Notes: generated by a model not told the origin, from the letters alone. Shown: positions 42,284 through 51,245, numbered from the stretch's first letter. The stretch: DNA of 64,000 nucleotides from Diplocloster hominis (GCF_032380655.1 NZ_JAWDIY010000006.1:1-64000); one strand, 5' to 3'. Program-made: numbers and translations.

Positions 42284-42330
42284 TGCTATTCTATGCCTGC
42301 CGGTCCCCTCCCGGCGGGTTTGGAATAGCA
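42284..42330 (-). promoter_or_regulatory. Long hairpin in the leader of the isomerase operon
   Basis: TGCTATTC (42284-42291) pairs with GAATAGCA (42323-42330), and inside it CCTGCCGG (42296-42303) pairs with CCGGCGGG (42311-42318) with one G-T pair. No T-run follows on either strand. It may be an mRNA 5' structure or a regulator site 48 bases before the isomerase start. Confidence 0.55.
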
Positions 42331-42353
42331 TGCACACTTTACATGAATGACTG

Positions 42354-42369
42354 AAAAGTATATACTTTT
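42354..42369. promoter_or_regulatory. Perfect 16-bp palindrome, possible operator
   Basis: AAAAGTATATACTTTT is a perfect palindrome midway between the divergent isomerase operon and AraC gene. It lies about 40 bases upstream of the AraC -35 element. The position suits a shared operator, although AraC-type proteins usually prefer direct repeats. Confidence 0.45.
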
Positions 42370-42406
42370 GATAGCTATAATTATAAACTCTTTTTAAGAA
42401 TCGCAC

Positions 42407-42435
42407 TTTACAATAAGCGTTCTCAAATTTATAGA
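42407..42435 (+). promoter_or_regulatory. Putative promoter of the AraC regulator
   Basis: TTTACA (42407-42412) and TATAGA (42430-42435) are separated by 17 bases, and the ATG follows 33 bases later. Confidence 0.55.
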
Positions 42436-42468
42436 ATCGGATCATTTTCCTGAAAAGAAGGGACAAAT

Positions 42469-43350
42469 ATGCAACAATATTATAAATTAAAGCTGGAGAC
42501 CGTGGTGTTCATCACGGACATTGTCAATATATCGTATTACGCCCTGCCTAAAAATTATATATTCGGGGGGGAGAGCCATGATTTCTGGGAATTTGTCTAT
42601 GTGGATAAGGGGGAACTCATTATTACCGCTGACAGCCGGAGGTATCTGCTGAAAGCGGGAGAGCTGGTTTTTCACTGCCCTGGGGAATTCCATGACCTGC
42701 AGACCATCCGGAATTCCACGGCCAATATCGTTGTGGTGTCGTTTGCCTGCGACAGCCCGTGTATGGAATATTTCCGCAGCAAAATCCTGTTCCTGAATCC
42801 GTTTGAAAAGGAATGCCTGCTCCGGGTCGTCAGGGAATCCGAATCCGCCTATGAATTTTTTGAAAAATCAGCGCCCAGGATCAATATGCAGAAAAAGCCG
42901 GACGCGCCTTTTGGAAGCGATCAGCTTCTGAAAACCAGTCTGGAGCAGCTCTTTATCCAGATTTACCGAAGGCAGGACGGAATCGGTACCAGGGAAAGGC
43001 GGATCGGCTCCAACGCGCTGCAGAATCACGCGATCATCGCGCAGCAGGTGCAGACCTACATAAGGGACCATTATGCACAGAAGCTCACCCTGGAGATCCT
43101 GGCGGCGCAGGTCAACATCAGTGTATCCCAGCTGAAACGCACCTATAAAGATCAGACCGGTTCCTCCGTCATCGCTTACCTGACAAAGATACGGATCAAG
43201 GAGGCCAAGCGGCTGATCCGGGAGAGCAACCACAACTTTACGCAGATCGCGGAGTTAACAGGCTATGACAATATCTATTATTTCTCCAGGCGCTTCAAGG
43301 AAGAGACGCAGATGACTCCCACGGAATACGCCCTGTCCCTGAAACATTAG
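42469..43350 (+). CDS. AraC-family regulator with cupin sensor
   Basis: This 293-residue protein has an N-terminal cupin-like domain (SHDFWEFVYVDKGELIITAD, HCPGEFHDLQ) and a C-terminal AraC double helix-turn-helix (LEILAAQVNISVSQLKRTY, then LTGYDNIYYFSRRFKEETQM). This is the RhaS/MelR-type layout that reports sugar availability. It is divergent from the Gfo/isomerase operon, its likely target, and lies upstream of another isomerase gene. Confidence 0.92.
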   Translation: MQQYYKLKLETVVFITDIVNISYYALPKNYIFGGESHDFWEFVYVDKGELIITADSRRYLLKAGELVFHCPGEFHDLQTIRNSTANIVVVSFACDSPCMEYFRSKILFLNPFEKECLLRVVRESESAYEFFEKSAPRINMQKKPDAPFGSDQLLKTSLEQLFIQIYRRQDGIGTRERRIGSNALQNHAIIAQQVQTYIRDHYAQKLTLEILAAQVNISVSQLKRTYKDQTGSSVIAYLTKIRIKEAKRLIRESNHNFTQIAELTGYDNIYYFSRRFKEETQMTPTEYALSLKH

Positions 43351-43445
43351 TGTACTGACAGGAACCTGTCGGTTCGCTGGAAAAGGATACTATTATAAAA
43401 GGAGAGCTTTAAAAAAGAAGAGTTTTAAAAAAGAAGGAGAAGTTC

Positions 43446-44297
43446 ATGAATAAAATAGGAGTAATGCTGGAAGCCTTCAAAACCAATCCTCTGGAAGCCC
43501 TGACTCTGGCGCAGGACACCGGAGCCGATGCCGTCCAATTCTACGGCGGCACCGGCCCTCTGGACTGTGACCGCCTCATCCGGTCCGAACGCCGGGAGTT
43601 TGAGAAAGCCCTGCAGAAATCCGGCCTCGCGATCAGCGCTGTCTGCGCCGACCTGGGCGGCCATGGATTCGCCATCCCCCGGGAAAACCCGGAGCGGATC
43701 GCCAAAACCGGCCGCATTATAGAATGGGCTGCCGAACTGGGCTGCCGGGCGGTAACCACGCATCTGGGGGTTATCCCTGCCGATCCCGCCGATCCGGTCC
43801 GCCGTGTCCTGGCGGATGCCTGCCGGAGAATGAACGAACTTTGCGGGAACTTTGGGGTGTACCTGGCCATCGAGACGGGACCGGAGACGGTCTTTGTACT
43901 GAACAGCTTTCTGACCGGACTGGACTGTCCCTATATTGGAGTCAACTTTGACCCGGCGAATCTGGTTATGGTGACTGGTGATGATCCCATAGAGGGGGTC
44001 CGTATTTTAAAAGACCGTATCGTACACACCCATGTGAAAGACGGGAAAATGTTAAAACAAACGGATCCGGCTGTCATCTACCGTTACTTTGCCGAGGGCG
44101 GCATCGATGATATGCGTCTCAGCGATTATTTTCTGGAGACGCCATTGGGACAAGGCGGAGTAAACCTGCCCCGATGGCTTCAGGCTCTGCGTGACATCTC
44201 TTACAGCGGCTATCTGACGATCGAACGGGAGACCCTGAATAACTGCTTCGAAGAGATCCTGGGCTGCGTCCTGCTGGTGAGAGAACTGCTTAAATGA
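43446..44297 (+). CDS. Sugar phosphate isomerase/epimerase
   Basis: This 283-residue TIM-barrel protein has CRAVTTHLGV, LAIETGPETV with a metal-ligand glutamate, IGVNFDPANLVMV, IVHTHVKDG and GYLTIERET. It belongs to the same broad family as the protein encoded at 41385-42236 but is only distantly similar to it. It follows the AraC gene on the same strand by 95 bases and probably acts on the same substrate class. AAGAAGGAGA precedes the ATG. Confidence 0.87.
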   Translation: MNKIGVMLEAFKTNPLEALTLAQDTGADAVQFYGGTGPLDCDRLIRSERREFEKALQKSGLAISAVCADLGGHGFAIPRENPERIAKTGRIIEWAAELGCRAVTTHLGVIPADPADPVRRVLADACRRMNELCGNFGVYLAIETGPETVFVLNSFLTGLDCPYIGVNFDPANLVMVTGDDPIEGVRILKDRIVHTHVKDGKMLKQTDPAVIYRYFAEGGIDDMRLSDYFLETPLGQGGVNLPRWLQALRDISYSGYLTIERETLNNCFEEILGCVLLVRELLK

Positions 44298-44330
44298 CAG
44301 TTTTGTAAACAATTTACTTTTTTTTAACTT

Positions 44331-44358
44331 TTGTTTGATTTAAACTTGAAGATAATAT
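44331..44358 (+). promoter_or_regulatory. Putative promoter of the large surface-protein gene
   Basis: TTGTTT (44331-44336) and TAATAT (44353-44358) with a 16-base spacer lie about 60 bases before the start codon. The surrounding DNA is AT-rich, so the match is only moderate. Confidence 0.4.
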
Positions 44359-44417
44359 GCTATTTCTATTTAGACTTGAAAATTCAGGAATAACCAGGAG
44401 AAAAGAAAGGGCATATT

Positions 44418-47400
44418 ATGAAAAGAAGTAAGAAGAGCATATGGATTCGCGCACTTTGCATGCTGGAATTGGTTTTCATGGTATCATCACCGATGCAATA
44501 TGCGCAGGTAGTAAACGCAGCGGAGACCGAAAATACCGTATTTATCAATGAGATTGAATCCGATGACGCGAATGGCGGAAATGACTGGGTAGAGATCATG
44601 AATACGGGTGATCAAGAGGTAAATATCAGCGGATGGTTTCTATCAGATGATAAGGAATTGGAACGCCTGACAGATGGCAGCGCATGGCGCATAGCCGAGG
44701 GCACCGTGTTGGAAGCGGGAGCGGTTCTGGTTTTAGAGGACGGCCTGAATTTTGATTTTGGTTTAGGAAAGAATGACAAAGCCGTACTGTATGATGCTGA
44801 CAGCCAGGTTCTGGATTCCTATGAGTGGTCCGGCCATGCGGCCGGGACTTATTCCCGCGTTCCGGACGGCACAGGCGGTTTCCTGGATCAGGATGCGACG
44901 AAAGGGCAGTTAAACATTGCCGGCGGCGGTGACCAGGAGCCAGATCCCCAGTATGGTCAGATGGTGATAAATGAGATCAATTCCGCGCCGGATGACTGGG
45001 TTGAATTTACAAATGTGGGTACGGAGGCCATGGACATTTCCGGTTATGAAATCCGGGACAATTCGGATGACCACCGATGGAGATTCCCGGACGGGACGAG
45101 TCTGAATCCGGGTGAATTCCTGCTGGTGAATGCGGATACGGCAGGCCGGGTATACCAGGACCAGTCGGATACCTATGAGGACGGACAATTTCAGGAGGCG
45201 ATCGGAATCGGTTCCGGGGACTCTATCCGGCTGTATGACGCAGCGGGAACTCTGCTGGATGAGTACGCATGGACGGAGCATGCCAGTTATGAGGGAAATC
45301 AGTCGGCAGCGTCCTTTGGACGCTATCCGGACGGAACAGGGTCCTTCACCCTGATGCCTGAAACACCGGGTGAGGGCAATAGCTGGTATACGCCGTCCAT
45401 CGTGATCAATGAAGTGGAATCTAACGGGGATGCCACAGACTGGGCGGAAATCTACAATGCGGGAACGACACCTGTGGATTTGAGCGGCTGGTATCTGATG
45501 GACAATGATCCGGTGGGACATGCTGCGGACGTGACCCCCGTGGCTGAAGGAACGGTTCTGAATCCGGGAGAGTTTTATGTATTCGATCAAATGGAACATT
45601 TTACATTCGGCCTGGGAAAAGCGGATCAGGTGACTATTTATAACAAGGATCGTATTGTGGTTGCGGAATTTGCCTGGGAGGATCACGCAAACGGGGTTTT
45701 TGCGCGTATCCCTGACGGAACCGGGGAATTTATTGATTTTGCGGTGTCTACAAAAGGGGAGGCAAATATAGTTAAAAATCCGGTGGTTTTGAATGAGATA
45801 CAGTCTAAGGACCCGCAAGGCGGACCGGATTGGATAGAACTTGCCAACAATACGGCAACTGAGCTGGATATATCAGGAATCGTGATCAAGGATGACGATG
45901 ATACCCACGAATATACCATACCTGCAGGAACAAAGATTCCGGCCTATGGATTTATCGTGTTTACGGAGAATGATTTTGGGTTTGGCCTTGGGAAAAATGA
46001 CAGGGTACGTATGTATGAAAACGATCTGCTCCTTGCGAGTACAACCTGGGTGGATCAGACAAGCCCAACCTGGGGCTTATACCCGGATGTGAACGGGAAG
46101 GAGTATAGAAATACGAAAGAACCAACTCCCGGCGCAGCCAATGTATTTGACGGGATTCCTGAGGTTATTGCATGGCCGGGGAAAGGGGAAGTGGTTCCCT
46201 TTGACACAGAACCCACTTTTTTGGAAGATTCTTCCGGATTAGATTTCTATAACGGCCAGCTGTATGCGGTGGACAATGGCACAGGGAAATTTTGGATATT
46301 GGATGCGGCGCAGGATGGAACGCTTACTTTTGCAGAAGGCTTTGAGAACGGGAAGCGGGTCCGTTTCCAAAAGGACGCAGATCATGCTTTTGCTGCCGGG
46401 CCGGACGCGGAAGGAATCAGCGTGGATGCGGAGGGGTTTGTATATATTGCTTCAGAACGTGACAATTCCGCGAAGGGTGTGAACTACAATGTAATCCTGA
46501 AGGTGGACCCGGGGGAAGAAGGAACAGATGTGATTGCGCTGCAGGAGTGGGATTTGACAGCGTCCCTGCCCCAGGTTGCGGCCAATACCGGAATAGAATC
46601 GGTAGAGTGGGTCTCTAATGAGGACGTGACGGACATGCTCTATGATCAGAACACGAATGCCGGATTTAACGCAGAGAATTATCCGGACGCTATAGCGGAC
46701 GGCGTATTCTTCGTAGCATTGGAAGATAATGGACATGTATATGCTTACGTGTTAAATGAGGATGGGAGTGCCGTACAGATCGCGGACATCGACAGTAAGC
46801 TGGGCGGCGCCATGGCACTGGATTATGATACTTATGAAAAGGTATTGTGGGTGGCGGCGGATAATGGATTCGGCAACCGCGCGGCTGTAGTAACATTCAC
46901 CGGTGAGGCGGACCCTAAGATCGTTCATGTAATGCCCGCGGGCGGTGTCGATGTATCAGGCAATAACGAGGGCTTTGCAATTGCCGAAGCAGGATATACC
47001 AGGGACGGCCAAAGACCGGTATATCATTTTCAGGATGGTGTAAAAACCGGAGCGTTAACCATTGGCTCTATCGCATGCGATTACAAGGACACGCCGCTGC
47101 CTGTGACATACCCGATTCTTGAGGGCGCGGATCAGACAGTTGTTCCTCAGGCTGACGGGACCGTTTTCATTCGGGTGCATGCAGATATACGCAAGTTTGT
47201 AAATGTAGCCGTAGACGGCAATACGTTGGATGGTACAAATTATAAAGTGACAGAAGGCTCAACAATCGTTACGTTTACATCGGAGTATCTGTCAGCATTA
47301 TCCGTTGGTACCCATTCGGTTGTAATTAACTTTACGGACGGGGCAGCTGCCACATCGCTGACCTTGGCAAAGGCTTCTGACGGCGATAAGCCTTCAGGTG

Positions 47401-47720
47401 ATGACAATGCAGGTACGGTTCCTGATGATAATAATGCCGGCACGTCTCCTGATACCGATAATAGTACCGGTACCGCTCCAGACACCGATAATAATACCGG
47501 TACTGCTCCTGATACTGACAATAATACCGGCACAGACAGTAATACGAATAATGGCAATAATACGGATACAAAGAACAAGTCCACGGAAAAAGCGTCGGCG
47601 CCTGACACGGGAGATCATACGCCTATCGTGTGGCTGTTCCTGTTGGCTATAGGAGCGGGAAGTATCACATTGGCATTTTTGCGGTTTTCAGGTAGGAAAA
47701 AAGAGGAAGGAATAGGATAG
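44418..47720 (+). CDS. Cell-wall anchored protein: four lamin-tail domains, phytase/esterase-like domain, sortase signal
   Basis: This 1100-residue protein begins with a signal peptide (to about residue 35). Four lamin-tail (LTD) domains start near residues 38, 181, 331 and 455, each with (V/I)NEI(E/N/Q)S, W(V/I/A)E, (I/L)SG(W/Y) and a DGTG or similar ending. An esterase-like phytase domain (about 580-880) with FLEDSSGLDFYNGQLYAVDN and GPDAEGISVDAEGFVYIA follows, then a small beta domain, a Thr/Asp/Asn-rich repeat stalk, the sortase motif APDTG, a membrane helix and a KK tail. The layout suggests an extracellular phosphodiesterase or nuclease-like enzyme displayed on the wall. AGGAGAAAAGAAAGGG precedes the start. 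The gene is monocistronic. Confidence 0.88.
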   Translation: MKRSKKSIWIRALCMLELVFMVSSPMQYAQVVNAAETENTVFINEIESDDANGGNDWVEIMNTGDQEVNISGWFLSDDKELERLTDGSAWRIAEGTVLEAGAVLVLEDGLNFDFGLGKNDKAVLYDADSQVLDSYEWSGHAAGTYSRVPDGTGGFLDQDATKGQLNIAGGGDQEPDPQYGQMVINEINSAPDDWVEFTNVGTEAMDISGYEIRDNSDDHRWRFPDGTSLNPGEFLLVNADTAGRVYQDQSDTYEDGQFQEAIGIGSGDSIRLYDAAGTLLDEYAWTEHASYEGNQSAASFGRYPDGTGSFTLMPETPGEGNSWYTPSIVINEVESNGDATDWAEIYNAGTTPVDLSGWYLMDNDPVGHAADVTPVAEGTVLNPGEFYVFDQMEHFTFGLGKADQVTIYNKDRIVVAEFAWEDHANGVFARIPDGTGEFIDFAVSTKGEANIVKNPVVLNEIQSKDPQGGPDWIELANNTATELDISGIVIKDDDDTHEYTIPAGTKIPAYGFIVFTENDFGFGLGKNDRVRMYENDLLLASTTWVDQTSPTWGLYPDVNGKEYRNTKEPTPGAANVFDGIPEVIAWPGKGEVVPFDTEPTFLEDSSGLDFYNGQLYAVDNGTGKFWILDAAQDGTLTFAEGFENGKRVRFQKDADHAFAAGPDAEGISVDAEGFVYIASERDNSAKGVNYNVILKVDPGEEGTDVIALQEWDLTASLPQVAANTGIESVEWVSNEDVTDMLYDQNTNAGFNAENYPDAIADGVFFVALEDNGHVYAYVLNEDGSAVQIADIDSKLGGAMALDYDTYEKVLWVAADNGFGNRAAVVTFTGEADPKIVHVMPAGGVDVSGNNEGFAIAEAGYTRDGQRPVYHFQDGVKTGALTIGSIACDYKDTPLPVTYPILEGADQTVVPQADGTVFIRVHADIRKFVNVAVDGNTLDGTNYKVTEGSTIVTFTSEYLSALSVGTHSVVINFTDGAAATSLTLAKASDGDKPSGDDNAGTVPDDNNAGTSPDTDNSTGTAPDTDNNTGTAPDTDNNTGTDSNTNNGNNTDTKNKSTEKASAPDTGDHTPIVWLFLLAIGAGSITLAFLRFSGRKKEEGIG
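47401..47550 (+). repeat. Five 30-bp coding repeats in the wall-stalk region
   Basis: Five consecutive 30-base units (starting at 47401, 47431, 47461, 47491 and 47521) encode variants of NNTGTAPDTD. The units differ mainly at third codon positions, so they are diverged rather than freshly expanded. The repeat forms a flexible stalk before the sortase signal and may vary in copy number between strains. Confidence 0.85.
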
Positions 47721-47929
47721 CAGAATAGAAATACGGAATACCAGTTCCTTATGAGCCGCAGGTAGAAGCCCGGGATACGGGCACATTGCTCAAAGTGTAA
47801 AAGATAATCCGAAAGGCGAATAACCATAAAGGAAATAAAACATCAGATAATAATTTATGTGAAAAAAATTTAAGCAAAATTCTTAGTAAAATAATATACA
47901 AAAAATCCATAAGATGTAATAAATACAGG

Positions 47930-47957
47930 ACAGCCGGAGATTCCAATCTTCGGCTGT
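47930..47957 (-). terminator. Possible terminator of the AbrB-type gene
   Basis: ACAGCCGGAGA (47930-47940) pairs with TCTTCGGCTGT (47947-47957) with one wobble or mismatch around a six-base loop. On the reverse strand a moderately T-rich stretch follows. The remainder of 47721-48016 shows nothing else. Confidence 0.4.
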
Positions 47958-48016
47958 TCTCAAGCATAATATATTTCGTTGTCAGCAGAGGTTAGAGCAT
48001 TACGGATTCGGTACGC

Positions 48017-48283
48017 TCAGCCCTCTTCAATTTTCAAGCCTGCCAGTTGTGCCAATTTACGGATAGAATTTTTTGATACTTTCTTTCCGTTGTAGTCAAC
48101 CAAATCTTCCGACTCACCTGTAAAAATATCGCAGGGTTCATAGCGCTGCAGGATAATTTTATCCTCCTGCACGAAGATCTGTAAAGCATCACGTTCCTGC
48201 AGATGCAGTGTTTTGCGCAGCTCCATAGGTAAGGTTATACGGCCTAGCTCATCCAGGCGACGGACAACTCCAGTATCTTTCAT
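48017..48283 (-). CDS. AbrB/SpoVT-family transition-state regulator
   Basis: This 88-residue protein has the swapped-hairpin AbrB domain GVVRRLDELGRITLPMELRK, followed by LHLQERDALQIFVQEDKIIL. The C-terminal half is a short helical dimerisation region. Such regulators control entry into stationary phase and sporulation. GGGAGG precedes the ATG. Position beside spmA supports a role in sporulation control. In B. subtilis abrB lies in the holB-rsmI neighbourhood, but here it is 28 kb away. Confidence 0.92.
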   Translation of the reverse strand: MKDTGVVRRLDELGRITLPMELRKTLHLQERDALQIFVQEDKIILQRYEPCDIFTGESEDLVDYNGKKVSKNSIRKLAQLAGLKIEEG

Positions 48284-48325
48284 AAACGCACCTCCCTATA
48301 TTTAGTGTTAGATCCCTATATTTTT

Positions 48326-48354
48326 ATTATAAATTTATTTGTTTTATATGGCAA
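48326..48354 (-). promoter_or_regulatory. Sigma-A promoter of the AbrB-type gene with downstream direct repeats
   Basis: On the reverse strand TTGCCA (48354-48349) and TATAAT (48331-48326) are separated by 17 bases. Between this -10 and the start codon the sequence TCCCTATA (forward strand) occurs at 48293-48300 and 48313-48320, 20 bases apart; the first copy overlaps the ribosome site. These could be autoregulatory sites. Confidence 0.7.
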
Positions 48355-48358
48355 CCAC

Positions 48359-48386
48359 ATATTTGACATGTAATTTTCATATAGTG
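48359..48386 (+). promoter_or_regulatory. Possible sigma-E promoter of spmA
   Basis: ATATT (48359-48363) and CATATAGT (48379-48386), separated by 15 bases, resemble the sigma-E consensus (ATA-rich -35 and CATACAAT -10). The start codon follows 25 bases later. In B. subtilis spmA is a sigma-E gene, which makes this reading plausible. Confidence 0.4.
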
Positions 48387-48411
48387 TAAAAAAATAGCAG
48401 CGGGAGTCTCT

Positions 48412-49005
48412 ATGCTGAATTATTTATGGGGATTTATGATTGTGATCGGTGTCGTTTACGGCGCGATTAACGGCAAGATGCCGGAGGTTTCCAACGCGGC
48501 GCTGGACTCTGCCCAGGAGGCCGTCACGTTATGTATTACCATGGTGGGAATTATGTCGATGTGGGTGGGCCTTATGGAGATTGCCAAAGATTCGGGCCTG
48601 ATCCAGGCCGCGACGAAAAAAATCCAGCCGCTGATCGGATTTCTGTTTCCGGACGTTCCCAAAGACCATGAGGCCCGGGAGCATATTACGACAAATATCA
48701 TAGCGAATTTCCTGGGACTGGGCTGGGCTGCCACGCCGGCCGGGCTTAAGGCCATGAAGTCTCTAAAGGAGCTAAACGGGGACAGCAAGGTGGCCAGCGT
48801 TGATATGTGTACCTTTTTGATTGTTAACATCTCGTCCCTGCAATTGATCCCGGTGAATATCATCGCGTACCGGAGCCAGTATGGATCGGTGAATCCCACG
48901 TCCATTGTGGCGCCGGCCATTGTGGCTACCCTGATTTCCACTATCGTTGGGGTAGCCTTCGCTAAGATCATGGGCAGGAAAAGACATAAACAGGGCCATA
49001 GCTGA
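48412..49005 (+). CDS. spmA: Spore maturation protein A
   Basis: This 197-residue membrane protein of the nucleoside-recognition (Gate) family starts MLNYLWGFMIVIGVVYGAI and contains TTNIIANFLGLGWAATPAGL and NISSLQLIPVNIIAYRSQYG, all typical of SpmA. SpmA and SpmB are needed for dehydration of the spore core. GGGAG precedes the ATG. Normally spmB follows directly with a small overlap; here it lies 4.2 kb away beyond two reverse genes. Confidence 0.93.
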   Translation: MLNYLWGFMIVIGVVYGAINGKMPEVSNAALDSAQEAVTLCITMVGIMSMWVGLMEIAKDSGLIQAATKKIQPLIGFLFPDVPKDHEAREHITTNIIANFLGLGWAATPAGLKAMKSLKELNGDSKVASVDMCTFLIVNISSLQLIPVNIIAYRSQYGSVNPTSIVAPAIVATLISTIVGVAFAKIMGRKRHKQGHS

Positions 49006-49151
49006 CACTAAGAAAATCCGGGAAGGGATCTTTAACGGAATGGGACTGTAGGAAATAAATCAGTCATAGCAGATAGGAAACACGATTGAGGGTCTCACAT
49101 GAATATCTGGTATGCAAATTTTATTACCTGACAGCCCCATATGATTTATAG

Positions 49152-51158
49152 TCAGATTCTTCTGGCGGCGTGGAATCCTTCATGTACGGCCTGCATAATT
49201 TTTCTTGGTTTGTTTACATCCCCTACAGGAATAATTTCCACACCTTTACATTTGGTGCGCAGCTCTTCCACCAATGCTTTTCTGGATTTTAATCCCAACG
49301 CACATATGACGGAATCGGCTGCATAAGACACTTCTTTTCCTCCGGTCTGGCAGACCACTTTGGCTCCGGTCATTTCTACAATTCTGTGATTCATCTTCAA
49401 ATGAACTCCCAGCTCGGCTAGTTTCGCGTCCAATACCCATTTCGTATATACCGCCAGTTCCGGTGCTGCGGCAGGAAGCAGATCAATCATTGTCACCTCT
49501 TTGCCCTCTTCGGCCAGCACCATGGCCACTTCGCAGCCGACCAGACCGGCGCCGCAGACGATCACGGAATTACCGGTGCTTTCTTTGTGATCCAGGACTT
49601 TCAGCGGGTCCAGAATGGTGCTATCCTGTGCGCCGGGGATACCCGGCCTGAAAGTATCTGCACCGTTGGCGGCGATTACTGTGTCATAGCCGCCTTCCAG
49701 GATCATTTCCGGTGTCGCTTCGACATTCAGCCGGATATCCGCACCGCAGGACATGACGGCCTGAATCAGATAGCTGGTATAATCCCGGTAATCGATCTTA
49801 AAGTCCGGTAAAGAGACATAATAGAGCTGCCCGCCCAGTTCATGGTTCCTTTCAAACAGGGTAACCTTGTGGCCCCGTTCCACAGCGGTAAGGGCAGTCT
49901 GCATACCGGCGGGACCTCCGCCGATAACCGCTATATTTTTCTTCTTCATAGCCGGTGTAACCTGCGTGAAACCTTCGAATTCTTTTCCGGCTTCGGCGTT
50001 TACCGCACAGGAGATTCCACAGTTGCGCATGACTTCGCCAAGACATTCGTTACAGCGCAGGCAGCGCCGTATGGTATCGGCTTTTCCTTCTTTGATCTTA
50101 TTGGCGTAATCGGGATCAGCTATGGTCTGCCGTCCGAAAGCAATAAAATCTGCGCCATTGTTTTCCAGTATTTCCTCCCCTTTTTCCGGAGTGATACTGC
50201 ACACCGCAATGACTGGGACGGAAACATGTTTTTTCACTTCGGCGGCCAGGTCTGCAAGACTGGCTCTGGGAGTATAGTTCGGCGGGACCCACATGGAGGT
50301 GGCGACACCGCGGCTTAAGTTTAGACCCTCCGGGGATTTTTTCCCGGCCATCACCTCGTTATAGTTGTGGAGCCTGGAGTCCCAGGTCCCGGCAGATACG
50401 TGAATAGCGTCTGCGCCGGCCTCTTGTGCCATTACGGCAAATGAACAGGCTTCCTGCAAGGAGACCCCGTTCGGCACATCCTCATCTGCCGACAGCCGGT
50501 AGATCAACGGAAAGTCAGAACCGGTATATTCTTTAATCTTATGTATGGTTTCCAACGCGAAACGGGCGCGGTTTTCCAGGCATCCGCCGTATTCATCGGT
50601 TCTATGATTGGTATAGGCCGACAGGAACTGTAACGGCATATAACCATGTGCCCCGTGCAGTTCGATGGCGTCGAATCCACAATCTTTGGCCCTTGCTGCT
50701 GCCTGGCCATATTTTTCGATCAGTTCATGGATTTCATCGATAGTCATCTCCTTAGGGTTCTCTCCGGGAAGCTGCATGGTTCCAACTCCGGAGGGGGTGA
50801 GGGGCCGCTGGCCGGTAACGCCTTCCCCGGCAAAGCAACCGCCGTGAGCCAACTGCAGACAGACCTTGGCTCCGCCGGAGTGTACGGCGTGAGGAATCCG
50901 GCTTAAGCCGGGCATGAAGCTGTTTTTCGTGGCTTCAATTTCTCCGGGAATCACGCGCCCGGAGGGATCGGGACAGCATACCTCCGTGATAATCAGGCCC
51001 ATACCGCCATTGGCGCGTCTGGCATAGTAGTTGACGATGACGTCGGACACTGTTCCGTCCGCAGCGGCCAGATTTGTACCCATACCGGGCATGACCATCC
51101 GGTTTTTCAGCTCCATAGTCCCTATTTTACCGGGTTCTAACAATTTGTCATAGTTCAT
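49152..51158 (-). CDS. OYE-family NADH:flavin oxidoreductase with 4Fe-4S cluster (2,4-dienoyl-CoA reductase / BaiCD-BaiH / enoate reductase type)
   Basis: This 668-residue protein has an N-terminal FMN TIM barrel (YDKLLEPGKIGTMELKNRMV, LQLAHGG, ELHGAHGYMPLQFLS), a cysteine cluster CLRCNECLG with CGISC for a 4Fe-4S centre, and C-terminal FAD/NADH domains (AVIGGGPAGMQTALTA, VIVCGAGLVGCEVA). Such enzymes reduce activated C=C bonds in fatty acyl, cinnamate-like or steroid/bile-acid substrates. The ATG at 51158 with TAAGGAGG is the clear start; the frame is open upstream without a ribosome site. A PucR-type regulator gene lies just upstream. The substrate is unknown. Confidence 0.9.
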   Translation of the reverse strand: MNYDKLLEPGKIGTMELKNRMVMPGMGTNLAAADGTVSDVIVNYYARRANGGMGLIITEVCCPDPSGRVIPGEIEATKNSFMPGLSRIPHAVHSGGAKVCLQLAHGGCFAGEGVTGQRPLTPSGVGTMQLPGENPKEMTIDEIHELIEKYGQAAARAKDCGFDAIELHGAHGYMPLQFLSAYTNHRTDEYGGCLENRARFALETIHKIKEYTGSDFPLIYRLSADEDVPNGVSLQEACSFAVMAQEAGADAIHVSAGTWDSRLHNYNEVMAGKKSPEGLNLSRGVATSMWVPPNYTPRASLADLAAEVKKHVSVPVIAVCSITPEKGEEILENNGADFIAFGRQTIADPDYANKIKEGKADTIRRCLRCNECLGEVMRNCGISCAVNAEAGKEFEGFTQVTPAMKKKNIAVIGGGPAGMQTALTAVERGHKVTLFERNHELGGQLYYVSLPDFKIDYRDYTSYLIQAVMSCGADIRLNVEATPEMILEGGYDTVIAANGADTFRPGIPGAQDSTILDPLKVLDHKESTGNSVIVCGAGLVGCEVAMVLAEEGKEVTMIDLLPAAAPELAVYTKWVLDAKLAELGVHLKMNHRIVEMTGAKVVCQTGGKEVSYAADSVICALGLKSRKALVEELRTKCKGVEIIPVGDVNKPRKIMQAVHEGFHAARRI

Positions 51159-51245
51159 GGGAATCCTCCTTATACAGATGAGTGTGTTAAAAAGATTTGA
51201 TAATAGTTTAACAAACAATTCGGGGATTTTCATTGATGAGAGAGA

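Noticed and set aside
44910..45818. 302-codon reverse frame inside the surface-protein gene
   Set aside because: It is antisense to well-defined lamin-tail domains and shows no recognisable protein features.
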